Origin: Desulfobacterales bacterium HSG2
GTDB taxonomy: Bacteria > Desulfobacterota > Desulfobacteria > Desulfobacterales > 4be13
Length of the DNA: 61,672 bases
Assembly: GCA_030378035.1 (NCBI GenBank)
Contig: JAUCGI010000006.1
Location: forward strand, 1 to 61,672
Direction: 5' to 3'
Shown here: positions 34,771 to 44,579 of the stretch, piece after piece
Layout: every line of letters starts with the position of its first letter
Position numbering within the stretch: the first letter of the stretch is position 1
Made by a program: the position numbers and the translations under genes
Notes under the pieces: model-generated
Database searches by the model: none
The model's input: only the letters and a program-made list of their open reading frames with translations
Told to the model about the DNA's origin: nothing

Positions 34771-37700
34771 ATTTCAAAACGAATCTTTTCAAATTTCTCT
34801 TGGTCTATATATGGATGTGTATTTTCAGTGCCTCAGCAGACGCGGGAGATCAGCGCATTCTAATCGTCGGAGACAAAGACCGCCCGCCGTTTGAGTTTTT
34901 GGACTCCGCGGGGAACCCCCGTGGAATATTCATAGATATGTGGCAGTTGTGGTCTGAAAAAACAGACATTAAGGTGGAGTACCGCCTGTTGGAAGTATCC
35001 CAAGCCCGGCGCATGGTCCGGGAGGGGAAGGCGGACGCGATCGGAGGCTTTTTCCCTCTGTTCCCGGGCCAAAACTCGGGGCCGGCCGGGATTACTGATT
35101 CTCTCGAGTTCTCAGAACCGTATTATGAAATTCCCGTTCATATTTTTTTTCTCAGCAATGTGGAAGGGATACATAACTCAGATGACCTGGCACCGTTCAG
35201 GGTAGGCGTTGTCACAGAGGATCACGCGGGGGATTACCTGAGACAAAAGCTTCCCCATGCCGCAACTGCCATATATCCGACCATTGAAACACTTGTGCAG
35301 GATGCGCTTTCAGGAGAAATCAGAGTTTTCGCAGCCAATATTCCGGAAACGCTCTTATGTCTCGCCAAATCAGGTCATTACCGGGATTTCGGGCATACTC
35401 GGGAGCCGCTCTTCACGATCGGAATCCGCTCTGCTGTCCGAAAAGGTGACAGCAAACTTCTGAAACGGATTGAACAAGGTTTCAGGATTATCTCTGAGAG
35501 TGAGAAAGATATCATCGAGCGCGGTTGGGTGGGTGTCTCCATCGGACACAGAATTCCATGGCACCTGTTCAGTGTGGGAATTCTGCTGTTAATCTCCGTG
35601 ATAGGCGGTATGATATTTTGGATGTGGAACAGCGAGTTGCAGCGAAAAGTCGAAATGGCAACCGCGGATCTTGTGAAAAAACAGCGGCAACTGATGAAAT
35701 CCGAATCTGACTTGCGGAAGAGCGAACAGCGGTTGCAGACAATCAATGAGGAATTGGAACGACGGGTGAAAGAACGGACCGCCGAGCTGGAAGAACTCAA
35801 CCGCAATCTGGAAGAAGCCATCGGATATGCGCATGAAATGGCCCGGGATGCCGAGATTGCCAACATCTCCAAGAGCGAATTTCTGGCCAATATGAGCCAT
35901 GAAATCCGCACACCCATGAACGGCATCATCGGCTCATGCGATTTGATTATGGACACGGATATGGATCGCAAGCAGGGAGAATACTTAAATATCATCTATT
36001 CATCCGCATGCTCCCTGCTGGAACTCATCAACGACATCCTTGATTTTTCCAAAATTGAAGCCGGCAAACTCAGATTTGAGAATACACCTTTCTCGATCAG
36101 GGAAGTTATCGAGGATGTTTGCGACCTGTTTTTTGAAAAGATATCAGAAAACGACATTGAACTGATTGCGGATATCGCTCCGGACATACCCGGCCGGGTG
36201 GAGGGAGACCCTTTTCGTCTGCGACAGATACTGGTCAACCTCACATCCAACGCATTCAAATTCACAGATAAGGGTGAGATATGTATTCATTGCTCAACAA
36301 ACTGTGAACAGTTATCGGTGAACAACTATCCGGAGAAGCCCGACATCTCTCCACGGATAACTGACAATCCTCCGCTGACAACTGACAACTGCCCGCTGAC
36401 AACTGACAGCCATATCGAACTTCTCTTTTGCGTCCGGGATACCGGCATCGGCATCGAGCCAAAAAATCTGGACAAACTTTTCGGCGTTTTTATTCAGGCC
36501 GACAGCACCACCACCAGAAAATACGGCGGCACCGGCCTGGGACTGGCGATTTGCAAGCGGATCGTGAATATGATGGAGGGCGATGTCCGGGTGGAGAGCG
36601 AACCCGGGATCGGCAGTTCTTTTTACTTTACCGCCAGATTTAAAATCGTTTCCGCTGAATCAGCAGACAAACCTGTTGTACCGCCTGAACTGAAGCATCT
36701 GAAAGCCCTTATCGTAGAAGACAATCCCACTGCCCTGTTGGTCATCACACGTTTTCTTGAGTCCCTGACATTCCGGACAGAAGCGGTTCAGTCGGCTGAA
36801 GATGCGTTGGCGGTCTGTGAGCAGCAATCTGCCGGAGGCGAGCCGTTTGACCTGATTGTTATGGATATGGGACTGCCCGGCATGGACGGTATAACAGCAT
36901 TGGAGAGAATCAGGGGGAATAGTCGTTTTAAGGCCCCGCCCGTCATCATTACCAGCGATCATGCCCGGGAGAAAGATATCCGACGCGCCAAAGAAGCAGG
37001 GGCTGAAAAATATCTGACAAAACCAGTCAGACAATCATTGTTTTTTGACACCATTCTGGATATATTCGGCTATGCTCCCCTTGTATCTGAAAGGATCAAA
37101 GCCGGTTCTGTCTCTCCTGATGAGTTTTCGGGTGCCCGCATCCTGCTTGTTGAAGACAACCCGACCAATCGGAAGGTTGCCACAGAAATCCTGAAGATGA
37201 CAGGCATCTCGGTGGATACGGCAGTCAACGGCTTTGAAGCTGTTGAGACAGTGCGGAAAAGAGACTATGACGCTGTGCTCATGGATATCCAGATGCCCAA
37301 GATGGATGGGATTAAAGCAACGAAGGCAATTCGGAAGTGGGAAATTCAAAACTCGAAACCCGAGCATCAGAATCAAGCATCAAGCATCAAACATCAAGCA
37401 TCAAGCATCAAGCATCAAACATCAAACATCAAACATCAAGCATCAAGCATCAAACATCAAGCATCAAGCATCAAACATCAAGTTCCTATTATTGCCATGA
37501 CCGCTCACGCCATGTCCGGAGATCGGGAGGAATGCCTCGAAGCCGGCATGAACGATTACGTTTCCAAACCGATTGACCGCAAAAAGCTTTTCGCCGCGCT
37601 CAGAAGAAACATCCGGACGCGAAATGCGGCGCCCGGAGTCCGGAGTGAGGAAAGGCACGAAATTCGAAATCCCAAGTCCCAAGTGCGAAGTCCCAAGTCC

Positions 37701-38339
37701 CAAGTCCCAAGTCCCAAGTTGTCCGCCCTGGATATCGAAGAAGGGGTGGATCGGCTTGGCGGATCATGGAAACTCTTTACGGAGATTCTCGGAGATTTTC
37801 TGACGAATCAGAAAGGATTTGTCTCTGAGATCCGGAGCCTGGTCAGAAAAAAGGATTTTGAAAACGCCGGAATAAAGGCCCACGCTTTGAAAGGAGCGGC
37901 CGGAAATGTTTCGGCGATATCCCTCAGATTCGCCGCAAAAGGGCTGGAGGATGCGTGCGCGAGTAAAAGTGAAGATCAGATACCCGTTTCACTCATGCGT
38001 GTTGAAGAGGCCCTCAGAGAGACGACAGAGGCTTTTGAAAAGCTGCGGGCCTTGCCCGGGACCAAAAAGGATACAGCCCGGCCTGAGAGAGTCGCGGAGA
38101 AGCATCCGGATTTGCCAATACTTTTTGAATTGTTTCAAAATCTCGACAAAAGCCTTCAGGAATCCGATCCGGTGGAATCAGTGTCCTGCATCAGAAAAAT
38201 CAGGGATAGATGCGCTCCTGATGATATTGAAGCAGATATGGAATGCCTGGAGCAGCAGATCAACTGCTACGATTTTGACAGCGCGAAAGAGATTATGGGC
38301 AAACTGCTTGAAATTATTGAATATAAAAAGAACAAATAA
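34767..38339 (+). CDS. Hybrid histidine kinase with SBP_bac_3 sensor and HPt
   Basis: A 1190-aa protein. A signal sequence (1-26), a periplasmic SBP_bac_3-type solute-binding domain (about 30-250), one membrane helix (about 266-292) and a coiled coil lead to HisKA (His378 in SHEIRTP), HATPase, REC1 (Asp700), REC2 (Asp840) and HPt (His1039 in AHALKG). Amino-acid-like ligands are typical of this sensor family. Three repeat-derived insertions lie in its surface loops: CTGACAACTGAC-type units (about 36355-36414) before the DTGIGI box, CATCAAG heptamers in the REC2 alpha3-beta4 loop (37373-37482), and CAAGTCC heptamers (37668-37722) before HPt. The start overlaps the S-component-like gene (ATGA). 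Confidence 0.92.
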   Translation: MNFKTNLFKFLLVYIWMCIFSASADAGDQRILIVGDKDRPPFEFLDSAGNPRGIFIDMWQLWSEKTDIKVEYRLLEVSQARRMVREGKADAIGGFFPLFPGQNSGPAGITDSLEFSEPYYEIPVHIFFLSNVEGIHNSDDLAPFRVGVVTEDHAGDYLRQKLPHAATAIYPTIETLVQDALSGEIRVFAANIPETLLCLAKSGHYRDFGHTREPLFTIGIRSAVRKGDSKLLKRIEQGFRIISESEKDIIERGWVGVSIGHRIPWHLFSVGILLLISVIGGMIFWMWNSELQRKVEMATADLVKKQRQLMKSESDLRKSEQRLQTINEELERRVKERTAELEELNRNLEEAIGYAHEMARDAEIANISKSEFLANMSHEIRTPMNGIIGSCDLIMDTDMDRKQGEYLNIIYSSACSLLELINDILDFSKIEAGKLRFENTPFSIREVIEDVCDLFFEKISENDIELIADIAPDIPGRVEGDPFRLRQILVNLTSNAFKFTDKGEICIHCSTNCEQLSVNNYPEKPDISPRITDNPPLTTDNCPLTTDSHIELLFCVRDTGIGIEPKNLDKLFGVFIQADSTTTRKYGGTGLGLAICKRIVNMMEGDVRVESEPGIGSSFYFTARFKIVSAESADKPVVPPELKHLKALIVEDNPTALLVITRFLESLTFRTEAVQSAEDALAVCEQQSAGGEPFDLIVMDMGLPGMDGITALERIRGNSRFKAPPVIITSDHAREKDIRRAKEAGAEKYLTKPVRQSLFFDTILDIFGYAPLVSERIKAGSVSPDEFSGARILLVEDNPTNRKVATEILKMTGISVDTAVNGFEAVETVRKRDYDAVLMDIQMPKMDGIKATKAIRKWEIQNSKPEHQNQASSIKHQASSIKHQTSNIKHQASSIKHQASSIKHQVPIIAMTAHAMSGDREECLEAGMNDYVSKPIDRKKLFAALRRNIRTRNAAPGVRSEERHEIRNPKSQVRSPKSQVPSPKLSALDIEEGVDRLGGSWKLFTEILGDFLTNQKGFVSEIRSLVRKKDFENAGIKAHALKGAAGNVSAISLRFAAKGLEDACASKSEDQIPVSLMRVEEALRETTEAFEKLRALPGTKKDTARPERVAEKHPDLPILFELFQNLDKSLQESDPVESVSCIRKIRDRCAPDDIEADMECLEQQINCYDFDSAKEIMGKLLEIIEYKKNK
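37373..37482 (+). repeat. In-frame CATCAAG heptamer array inside REC2
   Basis: About 15 and a half CATCAAG/CATCAAA heptamers, translated as SIKHQAS repeats, placed between the alpha3 helix (KAIRKWE) and the beta4 strand ([10 protein letters not shown]). It occupies the same loop as the array in the 30649 kinase. Confidence 0.95.
37668..37722 (+). repeat. In-frame CAAGTCC heptamer array before HPt
   Basis: About seven CAAGTCC-type heptamers encode KSQVPSP repeats in the linker between REC2 and HPt. Similar CCCAAG units are visible in degenerate form at 29431-29455 in the 25885 kinase. Confidence 0.88.
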
Positions 38340-38419
38340 CAAATATCCATTTTGATTAACCGTTTGATTAACCGAATGGTGAACTGGAACTTGAAAAATA
38401 TATATACTTCGGGAGTAAA

Positions 38420-40327
38420 ATGATGGATGACCTTCAAGACGGCCGACTGCGTGTTCTGATTGCTGATAAGGAAAGAGTCATGCTGAACTTTTATCGGGAG
38501 ATGCTTTCTTCATCATTTGACCTTGTCGTCTGCCATCACGAGGAACAGGCTGTCAAATTTGTGGAGACAGCTTTCAAAGAAAGCCGGCCGTTTGCGGTGG
38601 CTTTCATAGATATTCAAATGCAGTTGGAGACAGAGGGATCCGGGACAGCCGAAAACATACGCAAACTGGACCCTTTCATAGAGATTGTCATTATAACGGA
38701 TGGCTGCGATATCTCACCCGAGAAAAATGCCTGCTGTATTTTCCCGGACAATCTGCTGTATCTTCAAAAACCCTTTAATGCTTATGAAATACAGCAATTT
38801 GCCTTTTCTCTGGGAATGAAATGGCGGGAAAACAGACGTCTCCGGCAAACCCTCCGTGAATCGGAAAAACAGGTTGAAAGACAGTCTGCTGACTTGGCGG
38901 AGCTGAATGAGACATTGAAAAAAGAGATTGCCGGGCGCGGACGGACTGAGGCAGTGTTGCGGGAGTGCAGAGAACTATTTTATTCATTTATGAGACATTT
39001 GTCGGGCACGGCATTTATAAAGAATCAGAACGGATGTTATGTTTATGTGAATGACGCCTATAAAAAAGCATTCAAAGTCGGCCCCGCGGATCATATCGGC
39101 AAAACAGATGACGAGATCTGGCCTCCCGATGTGGCGGAACAGTTAAAGGCCAATGACAGGATTGTCATGTCTGAAAGGAAAGCGATAAACACCCTTGAGA
39201 CGGTTAAAATCGAAGAGGAGGTCCGGCATTGTCTCGTTTCCAAATTTCCGATATTCAAGAATGGAAAGCCTCCCTTTATTGCAGGGATCGGCACCAATGT
39301 CACAGACAGAATACAGGCTGAAAAGAACCGCCGCATGTTGGCGGACAAAATTCGTTCCGCCCTGAATACCATTATTGACACATGCGATATCCTTATAAAG
39401 TCGGCCGGGGATTCCGGACAGCGGGAGTACCTGGAAAGCATTTCCGCTTCCGCCAGGTCCGTGCGGGTTGTTATCAGGGAAATACTTGACGCATCCAAGG
39501 CCGAAGCGGACGAACTCGATTTTGAAAAGATTCTGCCTCTGACAGAAGCGTTTGAAGCGAAGGTTCCTGAGACTGTGAAGGTTCCCGAACCTGAGACTGT
39601 GAAGGTTCCCGAACCTGAGATAGCAAAGGTTCCCGAACCTGAGACAGAGAAGTCTGCCGTATCTTCGGAACAGGAACAAATTCTTCCGAATTCACTGCCC
39701 GGTCTGAATATACTGGAGGCTGTTGAACGGCTCGGAGGAGCATGGAAACTGTACAAAGACCTTTTCCTGTTTTTCTGCAAGGACAAAAAAAATTTTGGCC
39801 GGGAATTCCGTGAGCTTATTAAAAAAGAGGATTTTGAGACCGCCCTGATAAATGCCCATGCTTTAAAAGGTTCTGCGGCCACGATCTCCGCAACGGAACT
39901 GGCCATGGCTGCAAAAGCGCTTGAGGAGATATGCAACACTAAAAACAGGGATGGCATACTCGAATTGCTGGGACCTGTGGAGGACTCCCTTGCCCGGGTG
40001 ATCACTTATGAAAAAGAAATATCCCAAGAGAGTGCGGATGTTACGAAATCTTCGGAAACCGGGAAAGATGCTCCTGATCTGTCAGAACTTCCTGACCTTT
40101 TCCGAAAACTTGAAAAAAGTCTTAAAGAATCCGATCCTATGGAATCGGAAAACTATCTCAGCGAAATTGAAACCGCTTTAACCCCGGATTGCTCCGCCAA
40201 CTCGGAAACTGAAATTTTACTTGGGGAACTGCTTCTACAGACTTCCACTTACAATTTTGATGATGCCGTGGAAACACTGGACAGGCTTGCCCGGAAAATG
40301 AATATTTCTCTCGATGCGGAATCCTGA
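38420..40327 (+). CDS. REC-PAS-degenerate HisKA-HPt protein, kinase-dead
   Basis: A 635-aa soluble protein. REC (1-125, phospho-acceptor Asp64, Lys in LQKPF) is followed by a coiled coil, PAS (about 190-300) and a segment aligning with the HisKA helices of the neighbours: ADKIRSALNTIIDTCDIL stands where they have [19 protein letters not shown], with the phospho-acceptor His lost. The DHp second helix (ILDASKAEADELDFE) is kept, but the HATPase domain is absent. A VPEPETVK repeat linker (39561-39653) joins directly to HPt (His480 in AHALKG). So it cannot autophosphorylate but can receive and pass phosphate. RBS CGGGAG precedes ATG 38420. It probably acts as a shared relay for the three kinases upstream (inference). 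Confidence 0.85.
   Translation: MMDDLQDGRLRVLIADKERVMLNFYREMLSSSFDLVVCHHEEQAVKFVETAFKESRPFAVAFIDIQMQLETEGSGTAENIRKLDPFIEIVIITDGCDISPEKNACCIFPDNLLYLQKPFNAYEIQQFAFSLGMKWRENRRLRQTLRESEKQVERQSADLAELNETLKKEIAGRGRTEAVLRECRELFYSFMRHLSGTAFIKNQNGCYVYVNDAYKKAFKVGPADHIGKTDDEIWPPDVAEQLKANDRIVMSERKAINTLETVKIEEEVRHCLVSKFPIFKNGKPPFIAGIGTNVTDRIQAEKNRRMLADKIRSALNTIIDTCDILIKSAGDSGQREYLESISASARSVRVVIREILDASKAEADELDFEKILPLTEAFEAKVPETVKVPEPETVKVPEPEIAKVPEPETEKSAVSSEQEQILPNSLPGLNILEAVERLGGAWKLYKDLFLFFCKDKKNFGREFRELIKKEDFETALINAHALKGSAATISATELAMAAKALEEICNTKNRDGILELLGPVEDSLARVITYEKEISQESADVTKSSETGKDAPDLSELPDLFRKLEKSLKESDPMESENYLSEIETALTPDCSANSETEILLGELLLQTSTYNFDDAVETLDRLARKMNISLDAES
39561..39653 (+). repeat. In-frame 24-bp repeat (VPEPETVK)
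   Basis: Three full and one partial 24-bp units, GTTCCCGAACCTGAGACTGT-GAAG and variants, at the junction where the HATPase domain has been replaced. Being 24 bp, it keeps frame on copy change, unlike the heptamer arrays. Confidence 0.9.
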
Positions 40328-40419
40328 TGCACCTGCATCCCTCGTGGCAGCGGGAGATCATCCCCAGACTCCTGGCCGCGTTTCCCATCTGCCAGTTTGT
40401 CATTACGGCCCGTTCGTGA
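40327..40419 (+). pseudogene. Relic of an AAA/ABC ATPase (Walker B region)
   Basis: This 30-codon frame reads HLHPSWQREIIPRLLAAFP, then CQFVIT, closely matching the Walker-B-to-His-switch part of AAA_21 ATPases (compare HLHPKWQRRLPGLLSGVFP in the 10929 gene). Walker A and the signature are absent. It begins on the kinase-dead protein's stop (TGATG) and ends near the next repeat element. It is an ATPase fragment left by deletion or insertion. Confidence 0.75.
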
Positions 40420-40430
40420 AGCGTTTCCGT

Positions 40431-40572
40431 GGCATCCTTCATTTGTCGGTTTACACTTTCGGGTGTCAGGTGAATTCTTTTTTTGTCCTTTGTGACCTTT
40501 GTGCCTTTGTGTGGGATGTGAAATGCCGGTTGGAAAAAGTGTGAACCACTTTCGGCTTTTATGAAGGATGCC
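40431..40572. repeat. Inverted-repeat element, GGCATCCTTCAT family, copy 3
   Basis: Perfect terminal repeats GGCATCCTTCAT and ATGAAGGATGCC. Next to them TCGGTTTACACTTTC faces AAAGTGTGAACCACTTT. The interior has CTTTGTG units (TGTCCTTTGTGACCTTTGTG), different from copies 1 and 2. Confidence 0.88.
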
Positions 40573-40587
40573 GTTTCCGTGATATTG

Positions 40588-40722
40588 CTGGTTCTGACGG
40601 ATTTTGTGGTCCGAATCCGTTTTTAACCACAGAGAAGGCACAGGGAACCGCGGATGGCTTCTCCAGAATCTCCGCTGTCCTCCGCGGATTCTCTGTGTCC
40701 CCTGTGGTTCCCGCGGACGAAC
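40588..40722. repeat. Palindromic element GACGGATTTTGTGGTCC variant
   Basis: After GACGGATTTTGTGGTCCG, the arm AACCACAGAGAAGGCACAGG faces CCTGTGGTTCCCG and ATTCTCTGTGTCC around CCGCGGAT/ATCCGCGG pieces. The start matches the elements at 61364 and 61546. Confidence 0.7.
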
Positions 40723-40729
40723 AACCAGC

Positions 40730-40880
40730 CTGATTATAACGGGATCCCTTGCCCTTGCCCTTGCACTTAAACTTAAACTTAAACTTAAACTTATGCTCAG
40801 ACCCCGAACATTCACTGACGGAGCACGTTCAGGCCGGAGTCCGGGGGTCTGATTGCGGGTGGCAAGTTTAAGTGCAAGAT
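40730..40880. repeat. TIR element half with CTTGCC/CTTAAA arms and apical core
   Basis: Left end CTGATTATAACGGGATCCC, arm CTTGCCCTTGCACTTAAAC, core CATTCACTGACGGAGCACG-TTCAGGCCGGAGTC, and a short right arm GTTTAAGTGCAAGATCC. No clear right TIR. It lies between convergent genes. Confidence 0.85.
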
Positions 40881-40890
40881 CCTCTGTACC

Positions 40891-41631
40891 CTACTGATAT
40901 CTCTCCATAATTTTCTGAACCAGCCCCTCCTTTTTCATCTGTTGCAAGGCTCCGCTGAATTTCTCTGCCAAGGCGCTCCCTTTTTCACCCAATGCTTTTT
41001 TGGAAAACGCAACATACAGCGGCTCATCAGATATCACATAAACTGCCTCAAATCTGTCCTGAAGGTTCTCCTGTTTGCACCTGTATCTGAAAATTCCTTC
41101 GTGTGCGACGATCAGATCGGTGCGGCCCTTGGCAAGCACCTTTATCAGCTCGTCCACACTGTTGTAGAGCTGCCTTTTCACGCCCTGATATTTGTCGAAC
41201 TTCTCGCCATAAGAATATTTGCGAAGCAGCCCCACCGTTTTGCCTTTCAGTTCTTCGAGACGAGTCACTTTTGTCTCGCTTCCTTCACGGGCGAAAATAA
41301 TCACTCTCAGGCTGTTGATCGGCTCGGAAGGGTAGTACAGGAACTGGGTCCGCTCTTTGGTCCGGTATCCTGAAAAGATGGCGTCCGCACCTCCTTTTTT
41401 GATAATTTTCAACGCTCTGGCCCAGGACAGCGGCATCAGTTCCGCTTCGATTCCAAGGCGTTTGCAGGCTTCCAGCACGATCTCCACGTTCATGCCGGTG
41501 ATCTTTCCCTTCTCTACTATCGTATATGGCTGAACACCTGTGGCAACCGCAAAGACAAGTTTTTCCGCCAAGGCATTCACCGGCAGAAGCAAAACGATAA
41601 TAATCAGGGGTGAAACAAGTTTTCTCATCAT
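40891..41631 (-). CDS. Periplasmic solute-binding protein (SBP_bac_3 type)
   Basis: A 246-aa secreted protein with a signal peptide (about 1-22, cleaved after ALA). The rest is a family-3 (polar amino-acid-type) binding fold with the typical N-lobe start LVFAVATGVQPYT, GMNVEIVLEACKRLGI, the GGADAIFSGYRT segment and LKGKTVGLLRKYSYG near the hinge. GGAGG lies just before ATG 41631. No transporter genes adjoin it. A kinase with two domains of the same fold lies directly upstream in the same direction (41760-44546). It may be a free-standing ligand presenter or a transporter component whose permease is elsewhere. Confidence 0.88.
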   Translation of the reverse strand: MMRKLVSPLIIIVLLLPVNALAEKLVFAVATGVQPYTIVEKGKITGMNVEIVLEACKRLGIEAELMPLSWARALKIIKKGGADAIFSGYRTKERTQFLYYPSEPINSLRVIIFAREGSETKVTRLEELKGKTVGLLRKYSYGEKFDKYQGVKRQLYNSVDELIKVLAKGRTDLIVAHEGIFRYRCKQENLQDRFEAVYVISDEPLYVAFSKKALGEKGSALAEKFSGALQQMKKEGLVQKIMERYQ

Positions 41632-41732
41632 ATCTCCTCCTTCTTAAAGAGTTGTTTAAGTATATACTCGAATTGTTTCATGCGATTCATCTTCGGCAAT
41701 GGTGACTTCAAGCTGCATTCCATCGCCGTCAT
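41628..41732 (-). other. Short coupled frame over a receiver-domain relic
   Basis: A 34-codon frame from ATG 41732 has its stop overlapping the binding-protein start (ATGA). In another frame the same DNA reads GMQLEVTIAEDES, matching the REC2 segment KMQMEVTIADDGES of the kinase at 45005. I take it as a short receiver-domain relic more than as a gene. Confidence 0.3.
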
Positions 41733-41759
41733 TCTCTTGTTATTTGTTGCTTCATCGGA

Positions 41760-44546
41760 TTATCCTCCTTTCTTTGGAAATGTTAGTATAAACGCTGCCC
41801 CGCTTTCAGGGCCGGATTCCGCTCTTATACCTCCGTCGTGATTTTCAATGATCATTTTGGTGATGGAGAGACCGAACCCGATGCCGTGTGTTTTGGTGCT
41901 GAAGAGCGGTTCAAAGACTTTTCCGAGATGTTCGGACGGGATTCCCGGCCCGGTGTCGGACACTGAGAGTTCAACCTGACCGAATTCGGCAGATTGTGCC
42001 GTGACTGTGAGTTTTCCCGCCTCATTCATCGCCTGCACCGCATTTTTAATGATGTTTTTCAATGCCATCCGGACTTGTTCGGCGTCAATATCGACGAAAA
42101 TATTTTTGTCAGGCAAATTCAGAATCACCTCGACCGTCTCGGGAATTTTGGCGCTGCGAAGCGTCTCGGAGACCAGATCACTCAGATCAGTCTTTTCCGT
42201 GTTCGGCTTTTCCATCCGGGTCAGGTTCAGCAGACTTTCGATAATTGCAACGGATTTGTGTATGTTTGCGGTGATACGCTCCAGGTGCTGACGTGTTTTT
42301 TCATTGCCCTGTCCGAGTTTCATCTTCAGAAAATAGACGGAGCTGTCAATGGCGGCCAGGGGATTGCGGATTTCATGGGAGATGCTCCCCGCAAAATGTC
42401 CCAGCACGGCCAGGCGTTCTTTCAGGAGCAGTTCCTCCTGGGCTTTTTTCAATTCCTGTGTGCGTTCCCTGACCATATCTTCCAGATGTTCCGAATATTC
42501 CTTTAGCTTTTCCTCTGCCAGCTTGCGGTTAAGCCAAGTGCTGAGAGCCTCGGCAATACCGTTGATCAGATTCTGTTCATCGGGAATCAGGAAGGGCCTC
42601 TCCTCCGTATAACAGACCCGCAACTGCCCATGCACCTCACCTTGCACTCTGATCTCCGCATGGAGGGTGTGCGAAAGCCCATCCTCGGTGCAGTTCCCGG
42701 ATTTGAATTGTTTGCCATTCAATTCAATCAGGGACATGGTGATCTCCGGGAACTGCATGCCTGAAATCAGGTGCCCGACAGCGCGCCGGCAAAGCTCATC
42801 AACGGGCCAATCTTCCTGGATGTCATGACTCACCGCATAGAGGCAGGTCAGTTCCTTAACCCTCTCCCGGAATGCCTCCTCTGCCCGTTTGCGTTCATTG
42901 ACCTCTTTCGATAACCGCCGGTTCCAAAACAGGCTGATTCCAGCGATGAAAATAAAGATGCCCGATAATCCGAATGTCCATTTAATAATTTCCTGCCAGT
43001 CTGCCGCATGCTCAAAACGGACAGGCATATTTCTTTTAAAAATGGCATCATGTTCATGCTCTGAAACAGAATAAATCGCTTTGTTAAGAATGCCCGTTAA
43101 TTCGGGATAATCGCTTCGGACCGCAAATCTGAACAAAAAATCATCGTATCCCGCGGAACCAGCGATTTTAAGGTTGGCCAGATGATGCTTGCGAATCAGG
43201 TATCCGACGACCGGAAGCGCACCGATAAATGCATCCGTCTTTCCTGATGCGACCGACCGAAGACCATCAGAAGGGTTATCAATGGTATGGACTCTGATTT
43301 CCGGGTAATCCTTTATGACACGTTCGTAGAGAGGAATATTGTTTACCAGCGAGACCTTCATCCCCGCCAAATCCTTCACATTTCTTACAAACGGGTCCCT
43401 TGTCCGGTTTACAATGATCCATGCCACCGAGAAACAGGGATCGGTAAGACTTATATGATTATCCGACTGAAGATTTATGAAATCCGGAAACATATCGGTT
43501 TGCCGTGTTCTGACCCGCCCGGGCAGATCGGACAGGGACGCGGGAACCAGATCAAACCGTATCCCTGTCCGAAGGCTGATCAGATTCAGGTAATCCGGTA
43601 TCATCCCCTGAAAATCGTTCTCTTCCCCAAGATGCATCATCGGCGGAAACACCACGGGGATACTGACCCTCACCACTTTATTATATTTCATCCATGTCTC
43701 TTCCGTTTTGGTCAGTCTGATAATCTGAGACCTTCTGTAATATCGTTTTGCCGGGTCCGGAATCCATCGGCTTTCGATTTCCGCCAGTTCCTCATGGGAT
43801 ATGGCATCAAGACCCTTGTCCGTCAATTGAAGCAACTCTTTGTTTTCCCTGAGAACGCCCGCATGAATTTTGATTGGGAAAAGGGTTTCATCTGTTGACC
43901 CAAACTCGCCGGCCAGACCCAGGCGGCGTAAAATCACCAAAACCGATGCGGATGTGCTGACAAACGCCCTGATTTTTCCGTCCATTGCCGCATGAACCAG
44001 GTCTTCGATGGCGGTGAACGTCACAATGTCAATTTCAGGATAGTGCTGCTGCATTTTTCGCTCTATAATGGTGCCGCCGGTAATGCCGGTTTTCAGCCCT
44101 TTGAGATCCGTGATATTATGAAATTCTTCCCGATTTTTCACAAAGAAAACACATAAGCTCAATTCATAAAAATGCTGAGAAAATCCCATCCAGCGGGCGC
44201 GTTCTTCAGAATAAGTGAGCGTACCATGAATATCCGCCGCGCGGTTTTGCAGACTTTCAAGCGTGTTTTTCCACTCCGTAGCCCGGAATTCGATTTTTTG
44301 CCCGGTTTTATCCGCCCACAATCTCCACATATCCACAAAAAAACCAGCGGGTTCTCCTTTAATATTCAGAAATGACAGGGGCGGCAGATCGTCTCTCAAG
44401 GTAATGATCAGCGTGTCCCTGGTATTTTGAGAAGATGGGTACTGAAATATCTTTGATTCCGGATCGTTACCTTCATAGCAAAATCCCGGAATTACGAATG
44501 ACAGAAAGATGAAAAGAATAAGTGCAAATTGCAATTTTGGTTTCAT
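41760..44546 (-). CDS. Histidine kinase with two tandem SBP_bac_3 sensor domains
   Basis: A 928-aa protein. A signal sequence (1-24) is followed by two periplasmic solute-binding folds (about 40-270, starting TLIITLRDDLPPLSF; and 285-530, starting VVRVSIPVVFPPM). One membrane helix follows (about 533-552), then a GAF-like segment (575-690), a coiled coil, HisKA with His724 in SHEIRNP, and a HATPase ending LTFPKKGG. No receiver or HPt domain is attached. Tandem binding domains match the BvgS/EvgS layout. AAAGGAG lies 15 bases before the start. The DHp-HATPase part is nearly the same module as in four other kinases of this island (47311, 48520, 56065, 58832). Confidence 0.92.
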   Translation of the reverse strand: MKPKLQFALILFIFLSFVIPGFCYEGNDPESKIFQYPSSQNTRDTLIITLRDDLPPLSFLNIKGEPAGFFVDMWRLWADKTGQKIEFRATEWKNTLESLQNRAADIHGTLTYSEERARWMGFSQHFYELSLCVFFVKNREEFHNITDLKGLKTGITGGTIIERKMQQHYPEIDIVTFTAIEDLVHAAMDGKIRAFVSTSASVLVILRRLGLAGEFGSTDETLFPIKIHAGVLRENKELLQLTDKGLDAISHEELAEIESRWIPDPAKRYYRRSQIIRLTKTEETWMKYNKVVRVSIPVVFPPMMHLGEENDFQGMIPDYLNLISLRTGIRFDLVPASLSDLPGRVRTRQTDMFPDFINLQSDNHISLTDPCFSVAWIIVNRTRDPFVRNVKDLAGMKVSLVNNIPLYERVIKDYPEIRVHTIDNPSDGLRSVASGKTDAFIGALPVVGYLIRKHHLANLKIAGSAGYDDFLFRFAVRSDYPELTGILNKAIYSVSEHEHDAIFKRNMPVRFEHAADWQEIIKWTFGLSGIFIFIAGISLFWNRRLSKEVNERKRAEEAFRERVKELTCLYAVSHDIQEDWPVDELCRRAVGHLISGMQFPEITMSLIELNGKQFKSGNCTEDGLSHTLHAEIRVQGEVHGQLRVCYTEERPFLIPDEQNLINGIAEALSTWLNRKLAEEKLKEYSEHLEDMVRERTQELKKAQEELLLKERLAVLGHFAGSISHEIRNPLAAIDSSVYFLKMKLGQGNEKTRQHLERITANIHKSVAIIESLLNLTRMEKPNTEKTDLSDLVSETLRSAKIPETVEVILNLPDKNIFVDIDAEQVRMALKNIIKNAVQAMNEAGKLTVTAQSAEFGQVELSVSDTGPGIPSEHLGKVFEPLFSTKTHGIGFGLSITKMIIENHDGGIRAESGPESGAAFILTFPKKGG

Positions 44547-44579
44547 TTTTATCCCTGCTTTCTCCTTTAAATATATTTT

